This document shows, in pieces, positions 1-7,856 of a DNA stretch of 8,389 nt. The position numbers were made by a program, and so were the translations under genes. This DNA comes from an uncultured Lachnospiraceae bacterium (GTDB lineage Bacteria; Bacillota; Clostridia; Lachnospirales; Lachnospiraceae). The notes beneath the pieces were generated by a model that saw nothing but the letters and a program-made list of their open reading frames with translations, did no database searches and had not been told where the DNA came from. The stretch is taken from contig CABUAW010000085.1 in NCBI GenBank assembly GCA_902489645.1, positions 1-8,389 on the forward strand. The letters are read 5' to 3'. The stretch's first letter is position 1. Each line of letters opens with the position of its first letter.

Positions 1-63
1 CCGGGGCATGGCGGAACAACAAGTATTGCTTATGAAAAAGCACACAATCCATTTATTTATTAA
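1..63 (+). CDS. C-terminal end of a metallo-beta-lactamase-fold hydrolase (5' truncated)
   Basis: Frame 1 is open from the window edge to a TAA at 61-63 and encodes 20 residues, including GHGGTTSIAYEKAHNPF. A PGHG followed by a Thr-rich turn, an aromatic-Glu stretch and a terminal NPF is how the small glyoxalase II-like metallo-beta-lactamase hydrolases of the YcbL/YqgX type usually end. These are soluble zinc hydrolases, often called hydroxyacylglutathione hydrolase-like, whose real substrates are mostly unknown. The start and the catalytic HxHxDH motif lie outside the window, so only the tail can be judged. It ends 8 bases before hemZ on the same strand, which suggests a shared transcript and translational coupling. 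From memory, such a hydrolase next to hemZ is a common clostridial arrangement. The identification rests on a short tail and is moderate. Confidence 0.65.
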   Translation, partial: PGHGGTTSIAYEKAHNPFIY

Positions 64-71
64 ACGAAGCG

Positions 72-1589
72 ATGATTGAATTAATATTAAACGAAGAACG
101 ATATGAAAATGATATCCGGGCTCTCCTCATGGCATTTTACCATGGGGAGAAAATTTTCGCCCGAAAACCGGGAAATGTTTCAGCCGAAAAAAAATCTGCC
201 TGTACATCGGATGAATGCCGTCCGGAAGGGATTTACCGGACGCTGGAGGCAATCTATACCGAAGACCGTTTGAAGCTGACGTTAAAGGATGAAAAAGGGC
301 GGACGATTGGACATAAAATTGCCGAAAACTTTCCGAAGGAGCGCAAGGAGGGAAAGAATTGCCTGAAAACGGCTCTCTATGAGCTGCTTTGTGAAGTTAC
401 GAGCCGGACGCTTCCGTGGGGAACTTTAACCGGAATTCGTCCGACAAAGCTGCCGATGGCCTTTTATGATTCGGGTTATTCCAGAGAGGCGGCGGCGGAG
501 CATTTGCGTCGGACCTATAGGGTGTCCGAAGAGAAAATACGGCTCTGTACCCAGGTGGCCGCCAATGAGAAACGGATTTTGGAGGGCGTGGATGAAAACC
601 GTTCCTTCAGTCTCTATGTAGGTATCCCGTTTTGTCCGACGATTTGTCTTTACTGTTCCTTTTCCTCGTATCCCCTCAGCGTGTGGGAAAAGGAAGTGGA
701 CAATTATCTGGAAGCTTTATTTAAGGAAATCCGCCAGGTAAGCCAGATGGTGGATACAAGTTGTCTGACAACGGTTTATATGGGCGGCGGAACGCCGACG
801 TCTTTAAATGCGGAGCAGATGGACCGGTTACTCTGTGTGCTGGAAGAAAATTTTGATTTGAGCGCTGCCCGGGAATTTACGATTGAGGCCGGGCGTCCCG
901 ACAGTATTCAGGCAGATAAGCTGCGGGTGATGAAGCGGCATGGTATTGAGCGGATTTCCATTAATCCGCAGACATTAAATCAAAAGACACTGGACGTCAT
1001 TGGCCGCCGACATACGGTGGCGGATGTGGAGCGGGCTTTTAATCTGGCACGGCAGGTTGGATTTTCCAATATTAATATGGATTTGATTCTCGGACTTCCG
1101 GGGGAGGATTCCGAGGACGTATCGAGGACACTGGCGGGAATTCATCAGATGGCGCCGGAAAGTATGACCGTCCATTCGCTGGCCGTTAAGCGGGCTTCCC
1201 GGCTGAACCAGAATTTAGAGCTTTATCCCCCGGCGCCCCAGGAAGAGGTCAACCGGATGATAGATATGGCCTGGCATGCGGCGGAAGCTATGGGGATGGA
1301 ACCTTATTATCTGTACCGTCAGAAAAATATGGCGGGCAATCTGGAGAATGTGGGCTATGCCAAACCGGGAAAAGAGTGTCTTTACAATATTCTTATTATG
1401 GAAGAAAAGCAGAGTATTGTGGCTGTCGGAGCCGGGGGAACGTCAAAAATTCTCTACCCGGCCGAGAACCGGCTGGAACGGGTAGAGAACGTAAAAAGTG
1501 TCAAAGATTATATCGAGCGTATTGACGAGATGATTGAGCGGAAGCACCAAAATTTTCCAAAATATGGAATATTTGAAAAAAAGGCTTGA
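72..1589 (+). CDS. hemZ: HemZ-type radical SAM protein (coproporphyrinogen dehydrogenase family)
   Basis: This 505-residue protein has the HemZ layout: an N-terminal HemZ-specific region ending in GTLTGIRPTK (117-126), then a radical SAM barrel. The cluster motif C188-x3-C192-x2-C195 lies in GIPFCPTICLYCSF, and the SAM-binding GGGTPT is at 238-243. A C-terminal HemN/HemW-like region follows (YYLYRQKNM at 412-420). It should bind a [4Fe-4S] cluster and cleave S-adenosylmethionine in the cytoplasm. The family is annotated as oxygen-independent coproporphyrinogen III dehydrogenase of heme synthesis. However, the motif continues Ser-Phe (CxxxCxxCxF) and lacks the extra Cys of true HemN, and no HNxxYW heme-binding motif of HemW is evident, so the reaction is uncertain. 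The first ATG is preferred because MIELILNEERYENDIRALLMAFY matches the usual HemZ beginning in style. There is no good Shine-Dalgarno, so translation is probably coupled to the gene ending at 63. No other heme gene is visible here. Confidence 0.9.
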   Translation: MIELILNEERYENDIRALLMAFYHGEKIFARKPGNVSAEKKSACTSDECRPEGIYRTLEAIYTEDRLKLTLKDEKGRTIGHKIAENFPKERKEGKNCLKTALYELLCEVTSRTLPWGTLTGIRPTKLPMAFYDSGYSREAAAEHLRRTYRVSEEKIRLCTQVAANEKRILEGVDENRSFSLYVGIPFCPTICLYCSFSSYPLSVWEKEVDNYLEALFKEIRQVSQMVDTSCLTTVYMGGGTPTSLNAEQMDRLLCVLEENFDLSAAREFTIEAGRPDSIQADKLRVMKRHGIERISINPQTLNQKTLDVIGRRHTVADVERAFNLARQVGFSNINMDLILGLPGEDSEDVSRTLAGIHQMAPESMTVHSLAVKRASRLNQNLELYPPAPQEEVNRMIDMAWHAAEAMGMEPYYLYRQKNMAGNLENVGYAKPGKECLYNILIMEEKQSIVAVGAGGTSKILYPAENRLERVENVKSVKDYIERIDEMIERKHQNFPKYGIFEKKA

Positions 1590-1614
1590 AAAAGTAACAC
1601 GGTTGTGCTAATCT
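1586..1614 (+). promoter_or_regulatory. Candidate sigma-A-type promoter for gltBD
   Basis: TTGAAA at 1586-1591 (5 of 6 to the -35 consensus) is followed by a 17-base spacer and TAATCT at 1609-1614. The -10 hexamer matches only 3 of 6, but it carries an extended TGC just upstream (1606-1608). The -35 overlaps the hemZ stop codon. Initiation would fall near 1620-1622, exactly at the foot of the hairpin at 1620-1660. The same eight bases TTGTGCTA recur in the candidate promoter after gltD. This is a prediction from motif spacing only. Confidence 0.4.
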
Positions 1615-1619
1615 ACATT

Positions 1620-1660
1620 AAGACAAGGAAGTCGAAAAAGGCTATCCTTGTCTTTTTTTA
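1620..1660 (+). terminator. Rho-independent terminator after hemZ, or gltB leader hairpin
   Basis: AGACAAGGA (1621-1629) pairs perfectly with TCCTTGTCT (1645-1653), and A1620 can pair with T1654. Beyond a bulged A1644 the stem can continue with AGTC (1630-1633) against GGCT (1640-1643, one G-U pair), closing a GAAAAA loop. Seven T residues occupy 1653-1659, giving a standard intrinsic terminator. It lies 31 bases after hemZ and 30 bases before gltB, so the simplest reading is the end of the hydrolase-hemZ transcript. If the promoter at 1586-1614 is real, the same hairpin would also form the 5' end of the gltB mRNA. Confidence 0.8.
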
Positions 1661-1690
1661 TTTAGAATTGGAAGAAAGGAATGATAATAG

Positions 1691-4600
1691 ATGAGCAAAG
1701 AGACCACAGGAAGACCTGTCCAGCCACCTTTGTACAGACCTGAATTCGAACATGACAATTGCGGTATCGGAGCAGTTGTAAATATTAAGGGTATCAAAAC
1801 CCATGGGACAGTAGAACAGGCGCTTACCATTGTTGAGACATTGGAACACCGGGCCGGGAAAGATGCGGAAGGTAAGACCGGGGATGGCGTCGGTATCCTG
1901 CTTCAAATTTCTCATCGCTTTTTTAGTAAAGTGACAAAGGAACTGGGATTTGATATCGGCAAAGAGCGGGAATACGGTATTGGCATGTTTTTCTTCCCAC
2001 AGGATGAGCTTGAAAGAAATCAGGCGAAAAAAATGCTTGAAATTGTTGTGGAAAAAGAAGGACTGGAATTTTTAGGGTGGCGTACTGTGCCAATCGTGCC
2101 GGAGGTACTCGGACACAAAGCCCTGGATTGTATGCCGTACATCATGCAGGGCTTTATTAAAAAGCCTGCGAAAGTAAATAAAGGGATTGATTTTGACCGT
2201 AAACTTTACATAGCCCGCCGTATTTTTGAGCAGTCCAATGAGAATACTTATGTGGTTTCTATGTCCAGCCGTACCATTGTTTATAAAGGAATGTTCCTTG
2301 TCGGACAGCTTCGCCAGTTTTTTACGGATTTGCAGGATGCGGATTATGAGTCGGCCATTGCGACGGTTCATTCCCGTTTCAGTACAAATACAACGCCGAG
2401 CTGGATGCGCGCCCATCCGAATCGTTTTATTGTCCACAATGGTGAGATTAATACGATTCAGGGAAATGCGGACCGTATGCTGGCGAGGGAAGAGACCATG
2501 AATTCCCAGATTATGAACTCGGAGGATATGGGTAAGGTTCTTCCGGTTATCAACAGCTCGGGTTCAGATTCGGCCATGCTTGATAATACACTGGAATTTC
2601 TCGTTATGAATGGTTTGGAGCTGCCGCTGGCCGTCATGGTGCTTATTCCGGAGCCATGGATTAATAACCGGAACATGAGTCAGGCAAAGAAAGATTTTTA
2701 TCAATATTATGCGACCATGATGGAGCCTTGGGACGGTCCGGCTTCTATTGTATTTTCTGACGGCGATTTAATGGGCGCGATTCTGGACCGGAATGGCCTC
2801 AGACCTTCCAGATACTATGTGACCGACGATGATACTTTAATTCTTTCTTCCGAAGTCGGCGCACTGGAAATTCCGCCGGAAAAGGTTGTCATAAAAGAAC
2901 GTCTTCATCCTGGAAAAATGCTTCTCGTGGACACCGTTCAGGGCAAATTGATTGACGACGACGAGCTGAAAGAATATTATGCGACCCGGAAGCCTTATGG
3001 CGAGTGGGTGGATAAAAACCTTGTCGAATTAGAAAAACTTAAAATTCCGAACAAACGGGTGGAAAGTTATACAAAGGAGGAGCGGATTCGTCTCCAGAAA
3101 GCCTTTGGCTATACGTACGAAGAATTAAAGACGTCTATTTTACCGATGGCTCAGAGCGGTACGGAACCGATTGCGGCGATGGGTATTGACAGTCCGCTGC
3201 CGGTATTATCCGAAAAGCACCAGCCATTGTTTAAATATTTTAAACAGCGCTTTGCCCAGGTAACCAATCCTCCGATTGATGCGATTCGTGAAGAGGTTGT
3301 CACCTCCACATCCGTCTATATCGGGCCGGAAGGAAATCTTCTGGAAGAACAGGAAGAAAACTGCAAGGTTGTTAAAATTAAAAATCCGATTTTGACAAAC
3401 ACCGATTTGTTAAAGATAAAAAATATGGATGTTCCGGGCTTTAAGGTCCAGACCATACCGATTATCTACTATAAAAATACATCTCTTGAAAAAGCCATTG
3501 ACCATATGTTTGTGGAGGCAGACCGGGCCTATCGGGACGGAGCCAATATGCTTATCCTCTCCGACAGGGGTGTGGATGAAAACCATGTGGCCATTCCGTC
3601 TCTGCTGGCGGTTTCCGCACTGGAGCATTATCTGGTGCGGACAAAGAAACGGACCGCTCTTGCTATGATTCTTGAAAGTGCGGAGCCAAGAGAGGTACAT
3701 CATTTTGCCACATTGCTCGGTTATGGCGCTTCGGCCATCAACCCGTATCTGGCTCAGGAATCCATCAAAGAACTGATTGATTCCAATATGCTGGATAAAG
3801 ATTACTATGCGGCCGTCAATGATTATAATGACGCAGTGCTTCATGGTATTGTAAAAATTGCTTCCAAGATGGGCGTATCGACCATTCAGTCCTATCAGGG
3901 GTCTCAGATTTTTGAAGCCATTGGTATTAATAAAGACGTTATTGATAAATACTTTACAAATACCGTCAGCCGTATCGGCGGCATTGGCCTGGAGGATATT
4001 GCAAAAGAAGTGAATTTCCTTCATTCCAAAGCCTTTGACCCGTTGGATTTGGAAATTGATTTATCTTTGGACAGCTCGGGCAGCCACAAATTCCGCAGCG
4101 GCAAAGAAGAACACCTTTATAACCCGAATACGATTCATCTTTTACAGGAATCGACCCGACGGGGGGATTATAATCTTTTTAAAGAATACAGCGCAGCCAT
4201 TAACGATGAAAGCCGTGTTATGAATCTGCGAGGTCTCATGGACTTTAATTATCCGGAAAATGGTGTGCCGATTGAGGAGGTTGAGAGCGTAGATTCGATT
4301 GTTCAGCGGTTTAAGACGGGCGCCATGTCCTATGGCTCCATTTCTCAGGAAGCCCACGAGACGCTGGCGATTGCCATGAATAAAATTCACGGTAAATCCA
4401 ACAGCGGCGAGGGCGGCGAGAGTCTGGAACGTCTGACCGTTGGCAAGGATGGTTTGAATAAATGCTCTGCGATTAAGCAAGTTGCTTCCGGCCGTTTTGG
4501 TGTTACAAGCCGTTACCTCGTCAGCGCCAATGAAATTCAGATTAAAATGGCCCAGGGCGCAAAACCGGGGGAAGGCGGGCATCTGCCGGGCGGTAAGGTA

Positions 4601-6247
4601 TATCCCTGGGTTGCAAAAACAAGACATTCCACACCGGGAGTTTCTCTGATTTCGCCGCCGCCGCACCATGATATTTATTCTATCGAAGATTTGGCCCAGT
4701 TGATTTATGACCTTAAAAATGCCAACCGGGATGCCAGAATTTCTGTAAAGCTGGTATCTGAGGCCGGGGTCGGTACAGTTGCTGCCGGTGTAGCCAAGGC
4801 CGGCGCTCAGGTTATTTTGATTTCCGGTTATGACGGTGGAACGGGCGCCGCTCCGAGGACGTCCATTCACAATGCGGGACTTCCATGGGAGCTTGGTCTG
4901 GCCGAGACCCATCAGACGTTGATTATGAATGATTTGCGTTCCAAGGTCCGTCTGGAAACCGATGGAAAACTTATGACCGGACGGGATGTAGCCATTGCAG
5001 CCATGCTCGGCGCCGAGGAATTTGGTTTTGCGACAGCGCCGTTGGTGACGATGGGCTGTGTTATGATGCGCGTGTGCAACCTGGATACGTGTCCGGTGGG
5101 TGTGGCTACGCAGAATCCGGAGCTTCGCAAACGCTTTAAAGGCAAACCGGAATATGTCATCAACTTTATGCATTTTGTGGCCCAGGAGCTTCGTGAGTAT
5201 ATGGCGAAGCTGGGAGTACGCACGGTGGACGAACTGGTCGGCCGGAGTGATTTGCTGAAGGTAAAAGAGCATGCCGCCGGAAAATGGTCCGACAAGATTG
5301 ATTTATCGGCGATTATCAATAATCCATATCTGGATACGGACAAAGGCATGAAGTTTGACCCGGCTCAGGTATATGATTTTGAACTGGAAAAGACATTGGA
5401 TATGCAGGTGCTGATGAAAGAATTCAAGTCAGCCCTTCACAATAAAAAGAAAAAGAAGATTGAAATTAATGTAAAAAATACGGACCGCTCCCTCGGAACG
5501 ATTTTCGGTTCGGAAATCACAAAACGATATCACGATACATTGGAGGACGATACCTTTGTTGTAAAATGTAACGGCAGCGGCGGTCAAAGTTTCGGCGCCT
5601 TTATTCCAAAGGGCTTGACACTGAATTTGACCGGTGACAGCAATGACTATTTTGGCAAAGGTCTGTCTGGCGGAAAGCTTACCCTGGCGCCGCCGAAGAA
5701 TATTAAGTTCAAACCGCATGAGAATATCATTGTCGGAAATGTGGCGCTTTACGGGGCGACCAGCGGCAAAGCCTTTATCAACGGCGTGGCCGGCGAGCGT
5801 TTCTGTGTTCGTAATTCCGGCGCTCTGGCGGTTGTTGAAGGGGTCGGCGACCACGGCTGTGAATATATGACCGGAGGCCGGGTAGTTATTCTCGGCGGTA
5901 CAGGCAAAAACTTTGCGGCCGGTATGAGCGGCGGTATCGCTTATGTACTGGATGAAAAGAGTGATTTCTACACAAGAGTAAATAAGGAGCTTGTTTCCCT
6001 GGAACCTGTAACCTCAAAATATGATGTTCAGGAATTAAAGGAAATGATTGCAGAACATGTGGAGGCAACCGGTTCAGAGATGGGTAAAAAGGTTCTGGAT
6101 AATTTTGTGGATTATCTGCCGAAGTTTAAAAAAGTGCTTCCGCATGATTACAGCAAGATGCAGACGGCCATTGCCCATATGGAAGAAAAGGGCTTGAGTG
6201 TAGACCAGGCACAGATTGAAGCATTTTATGCCAATAAGAGAGGATAG
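1691..6247 (+). CDS. gltB: Glutamate synthase large (alpha) subunit
   Basis: The 1518-residue protein has the usual length and full domain order of bacterial GltB. An N-terminal class II glutamine amidotransferase follows a 23-residue propeptide whose removal would expose the nucleophile Cys24 (HDNCGIG); HSRFS (227-231) and HNGE (249-252) belong to its active site. A central linker domain comes next. The FMN-binding synthase barrel carries GAMSYGS (877-883) and GYDGGTG (1046-1052), and the [3Fe-4S] ligands C1123, C1129 and C1134 show the C-x5-C-x4-C spacing. A C-terminal Gly-rich beta-helix domain spans roughly 1260-1460. Glutamine is hydrolysed in the first domain, and the ammonia is channelled to 2-oxoglutarate at FMN to make glutamate. 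Electrons come from GltD. The chosen ATG has AAAGGA at 1675-1680 about 10 bases upstream; an ATG at 1681 is out of frame. All key residues looked for are present, with no frameshift. Confidence 0.97.
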   Translation: MSKETTGRPVQPPLYRPEFEHDNCGIGAVVNIKGIKTHGTVEQALTIVETLEHRAGKDAEGKTGDGVGILLQISHRFFSKVTKELGFDIGKEREYGIGMFFFPQDELERNQAKKMLEIVVEKEGLEFLGWRTVPIVPEVLGHKALDCMPYIMQGFIKKPAKVNKGIDFDRKLYIARRIFEQSNENTYVVSMSSRTIVYKGMFLVGQLRQFFTDLQDADYESAIATVHSRFSTNTTPSWMRAHPNRFIVHNGEINTIQGNADRMLAREETMNSQIMNSEDMGKVLPVINSSGSDSAMLDNTLEFLVMNGLELPLAVMVLIPEPWINNRNMSQAKKDFYQYYATMMEPWDGPASIVFSDGDLMGAILDRNGLRPSRYYVTDDDTLILSSEVGALEIPPEKVVIKERLHPGKMLLVDTVQGKLIDDDELKEYYATRKPYGEWVDKNLVELEKLKIPNKRVESYTKEERIRLQKAFGYTYEELKTSILPMAQSGTEPIAAMGIDSPLPVLSEKHQPLFKYFKQRFAQVTNPPIDAIREEVVTSTSVYIGPEGNLLEEQEENCKVVKIKNPILTNTDLLKIKNMDVPGFKVQTIPIIYYKNTSLEKAIDHMFVEADRAYRDGANMLILSDRGVDENHVAIPSLLAVSALEHYLVRTKKRTALAMILESAEPREVHHFATLLGYGASAINPYLAQESIKELIDSNMLDKDYYAAVNDYNDAVLHGIVKIASKMGVSTIQSYQGSQIFEAIGINKDVIDKYFTNTVSRIGGIGLEDIAKEVNFLHSKAFDPLDLEIDLSLDSSGSHKFRSGKEEHLYNPNTIHLLQESTRRGDYNLFKEYSAAINDESRVMNLRGLMDFNYPENGVPIEEVESVDSIVQRFKTGAMSYGSISQEAHETLAIAMNKIHGKSNSGEGGESLERLTVGKDGLNKCSAIKQVASGRFGVTSRYLVSANEIQIKMAQGAKPGEGGHLPGGKVYPWVAKTRHSTPGVSLISPPPHHDIYSIEDLAQLIYDLKNANRDARISVKLVSEAGVGTVAAGVAKAGAQVILISGYDGGTGAAPRTSIHNAGLPWELGLAETHQTLIMNDLRSKVRLETDGKLMTGRDVAIAAMLGAEEFGFATAPLVTMGCVMMRVCNLDTCPVGVATQNPELRKRFKGKPEYVINFMHFVAQELREYMAKLGVRTVDELVGRSDLLKVKEHAAGKWSDKIDLSAIINNPYLDTDKGMKFDPAQVYDFELEKTLDMQVLMKEFKSALHNKKKKKIEINVKNTDRSLGTIFGSEITKRYHDTLEDDTFVVKCNGSGGQSFGAFIPKGLTLNLTGDSNDYFGKGLSGGKLTLAPPKNIKFKPHENIIVGNVALYGATSGKAFINGVAGERFCVRNSGALAVVEGVGDHGCEYMTGGRVVILGGTGKNFAAGMSGGIAYVLDEKSDFYTRVNKELVSLEPVTSKYDVQELKEMIAEHVEATGSEMGKKVLDNFVDYLPKFKKVLPHDYSKMQTAIAHMEEKGLSVDQAQIEAFYANKRG

Positions 6248-6252
6248 GAGGT
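6246..6252 (+). promoter_or_regulatory. Strong ribosome binding site for gltD overlapping the gltB stop
   Basis: AGGAGGT begins on the second base of the gltB TAG (6245-6247) and sits 8 bases before the gltD ATG at 6261. It is a near-perfect anti-16S match. The overlap means ribosomes finishing gltB clear the site for gltD, which fits coupled, balanced production of the two subunits. Confidence 0.9.
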
Positions 6253-6260
6253 AAAACGTC

Positions 6261-7745
6261 ATGGGAAAACCAACAGGATTTATGGACTTTGAGAGACAGG
6301 ACAGTACGGCCATTGCCCCTGAAGAACGGATAAAAAATTTTGATGAATTCCACATTCCTCTGAGCAAAGAATGTCAGCAGACACAGGGTGCGCGCTGTAT
6401 GGACTGCGGCGTACCGTTCTGTCAGTACGGACAGATGATTGGGGGCATGGCCTCCGGCTGTCCTCTGAACAATCTGATACCGGAGTGGAATGATTTAATT
6501 TATAGAGGAAACTGGGAACGGGCAGTTAAACGTTTGAAAAAAACAAATAATTTTCCGGAATTTACATCCAGGGTGTGTCCGGCGCTCTGTGAAGCGGCCT
6601 GCACCTGTAATATTAACGGACTTCCGGTTTCCGTTAAGGAAAATGAACATGGAATTATCGAGTACGGCTATGAAAATGGCTTAATTCAGCCGGAGCCTCC
6701 GAAGGTGCGTACAGGAAAAAGGGTTGCCGTCATTGGTTCCGGCCCGTCGGGACTTGCGGCGGCCGACCAGTTGAATCACCGGGGACATCAGGTGACGGTT
6801 TTTGAACGTAATGACCGGATTGGCGGGCTGCTCCGTTATGGAATTCCAAATATGAAGCTGGAGAAACAGGTGATTGACCGGCGGGTAAATATTATGAAGG
6901 CCGAGGGCGTAGAATTTGTGACAAATACGAATGTGGGCATTGACATGAAGCCGGCCCGTCTTATGCGGGAATATGACGCCGTCATTCTCGCCTGCGGCGC
7001 ATCAAACCCGAGAGATATTAAAGTTCCGGGACGGGAAAGCAACGGGATTTATTTTGCCGTAGATTATCTGACCAGGGTTACGAAGAGCCTTTTAAATTCA
7101 GGACTTCGGGATGGAAAAATTCCGGCGGTGAAGGATAAAAAGGTTATGGTTATCGGCGGCGGCGATACGGGAAATGACTGTGTCGGTACTTCGATTCGTC
7201 TTGGCGCCGCCTCTGTCATCCAGTTGGAGATGATGCCGAAAGCGCCGGACACCCGGGCGGACAATAATCCATGGCCGGAGTGGCCGAAAATCTGTAAGAC
7301 AGATTACGGTCAGGAAGAAAGTATCGCTGTCTTTGGGCATGACCCTCGGATTTATCAGACAACAGTTAAGGAATTTATTGCCGATGAAAAGGGAAATGTA
7401 TGCAAGGCCGTATTGGTGAAGCTGGAATTCAAAAAGAATCCGGAGACCGGACGGATAGATATGTGTGAAGTTCCTGGCAGCGAATATATTGAAGATGTGG
7501 ATTTGGTTCTCATTGCCGCCGGCTTCCTCGGAAGTCAGGAATATGTTACGAAAGCCTTCGGCGTGGATGTGGATGGACGGACGAATGTAGCCACAGCGCC
7601 GGGGGATTACAAGACGAGTAAAGAGAAGGTTTTTGTTGCCGGAGATATGCATCGGGGCCAGTCCCTTGTTGTCTGGGCCATTCGGGAAGGACGCGAAGTG
7701 TCGAAAAGCGTTGATAAATATCTTATGGGCTATACAAATCTTTAA
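6261..7745 (+). CDS. gltD: Glutamate synthase small (beta) subunit, NADPH-dependent
   Basis: This 494-residue flavoprotein matches the usual GltD length. Its N-terminal ferredoxin-like part carries the cysteines for two [4Fe-4S] clusters: C46, C49, C54 and C67 (RCMDCGVPFC, then GCPL), and C106, C110 and C114 (RVCPALCEAAC). An FAD Rossmann motif VIGSGPSG is at 157-164, and the NADPH-binding VIGGGDTG at 297-304. The C-terminal GDMHRGQSLVVWAIREGR is the family's FAD-closing motif. It oxidises NADPH at FAD and passes electrons through its clusters to the FMN and [3Fe-4S] centre of GltB in the cytoplasm. Between C54 and C67 there are 12 residues (including QMIGGMAS) where proteobacterial GltD has a shorter link; from memory this longer form is usual in Firmicutes and Bacteroidetes. 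GltD-like proteins also occur as other enzymes' reductase subunits, but the adjacent gltB settles the role. The start is fixed by the Shine-Dalgarno at 6246-6252. Confidence 0.97.
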   Translation: MGKPTGFMDFERQDSTAIAPEERIKNFDEFHIPLSKECQQTQGARCMDCGVPFCQYGQMIGGMASGCPLNNLIPEWNDLIYRGNWERAVKRLKKTNNFPEFTSRVCPALCEAACTCNINGLPVSVKENEHGIIEYGYENGLIQPEPPKVRTGKRVAVIGSGPSGLAAADQLNHRGHQVTVFERNDRIGGLLRYGIPNMKLEKQVIDRRVNIMKAEGVEFVTNTNVGIDMKPARLMREYDAVILACGASNPRDIKVPGRESNGIYFAVDYLTRVTKSLLNSGLRDGKIPAVKDKKVMVIGGGDTGNDCVGTSIRLGAASVIQLEMMPKAPDTRADNNPWPEWPKICKTDYGQEESIAVFGHDPRIYQTTVKEFIADEKGNVCKAVLVKLEFKKNPETGRIDMCEVPGSEYIEDVDLVLIAAGFLGSQEYVTKAFGVDVDGRTNVATAPGDYKTSKEKVFVAGDMHRGQSLVVWAIREGREVSKSVDKYLMGYTNL

Positions 7746-7759
7746 ATTTGTGCTAGAAT
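7731..7759 (+). promoter_or_regulatory. Promoter-like element straddling the gltD stop
   Basis: TATACA at 7731-7736 (4 of 6 to the -35 consensus) is followed by 17 bases and TAGAAT at 7754-7759 (5 of 6 to the -10 consensus), with an extended TGC at 7751-7753. Initiation would fall around 7766. No open reading frame follows before the strong hairpin at 7796-7842, so if active it would drive a short untranslated RNA. The weak -35 and AT-rich surroundings allow a chance match. Confidence 0.35.
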
Positions 7760-7795
7760 AAAATTCGGGCGAATCCTGCCCTTGCCATTTACAGA

Positions 7796-7856
7796 CTGTC
7801 CTCTGCCGTTTCCCAAGGCGCGTATGCGTCGGCAGAGGACAGTTTTCTGTGCTTTT
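7796..7856 (+). terminator. Intrinsic terminator of the gltBD operon
   Basis: CTGTCCTCTGCCG (7796-7808) pairs without mismatch with CGGCAGAGGACAG (7830-7842). The 13-bp stem encloses a 21-base loop that can form a small inner CGC/GCG hairpin (7819-7821 with 7826-7828). The tail TTTTCTGTGCTTTT (7843-7856) is T-rich but interrupted. The stem starts 50 bases after the gltD stop, as expected for the operon's end. It is longer and more GC-rich than most terminators, and there is no A-run on the other side, so it should act on the + strand only. Confidence 0.8.

Noticed and set aside
1590..1620. A TnrA- or GltC-type operator upstream of gltB
   Set aside because: TGTGCTAATCTACA has TGT and ACA ends, but the spacing does not match the TnrA consensus, and no GltC-type ATCTCAT dyad is present.
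1663..1668. TAGAAT as an alternative gltB -10 box
   Set aside because: No acceptable -35 hexamer lies 16-18 bases upstream, and initiation would fall on the ribosome binding site.
1681..1690. An ATG at 1681 as the gltB start
   Set aside because: It is out of frame with GltB and immediately adjacent to the AAAGGA site, so it has no usable spacing. The ATG at 1691 gives the conserved propeptide and Cys24.
3410..4024. A 204-codon minus-strand frame within gltB
   Set aside because: It is antisense to conserved GltB central-domain sequence, with no start signal and no domain; a shadow.
4142..5272. A 376-codon open frame on the minus strand within gltB
   Set aside because: It lies opposite well-conserved GltB FMN and iron-sulfur coding sequence. 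Its translation is rich in Arg, His, Asn and Cys, with no recognisable domain; it is a frame shadow.
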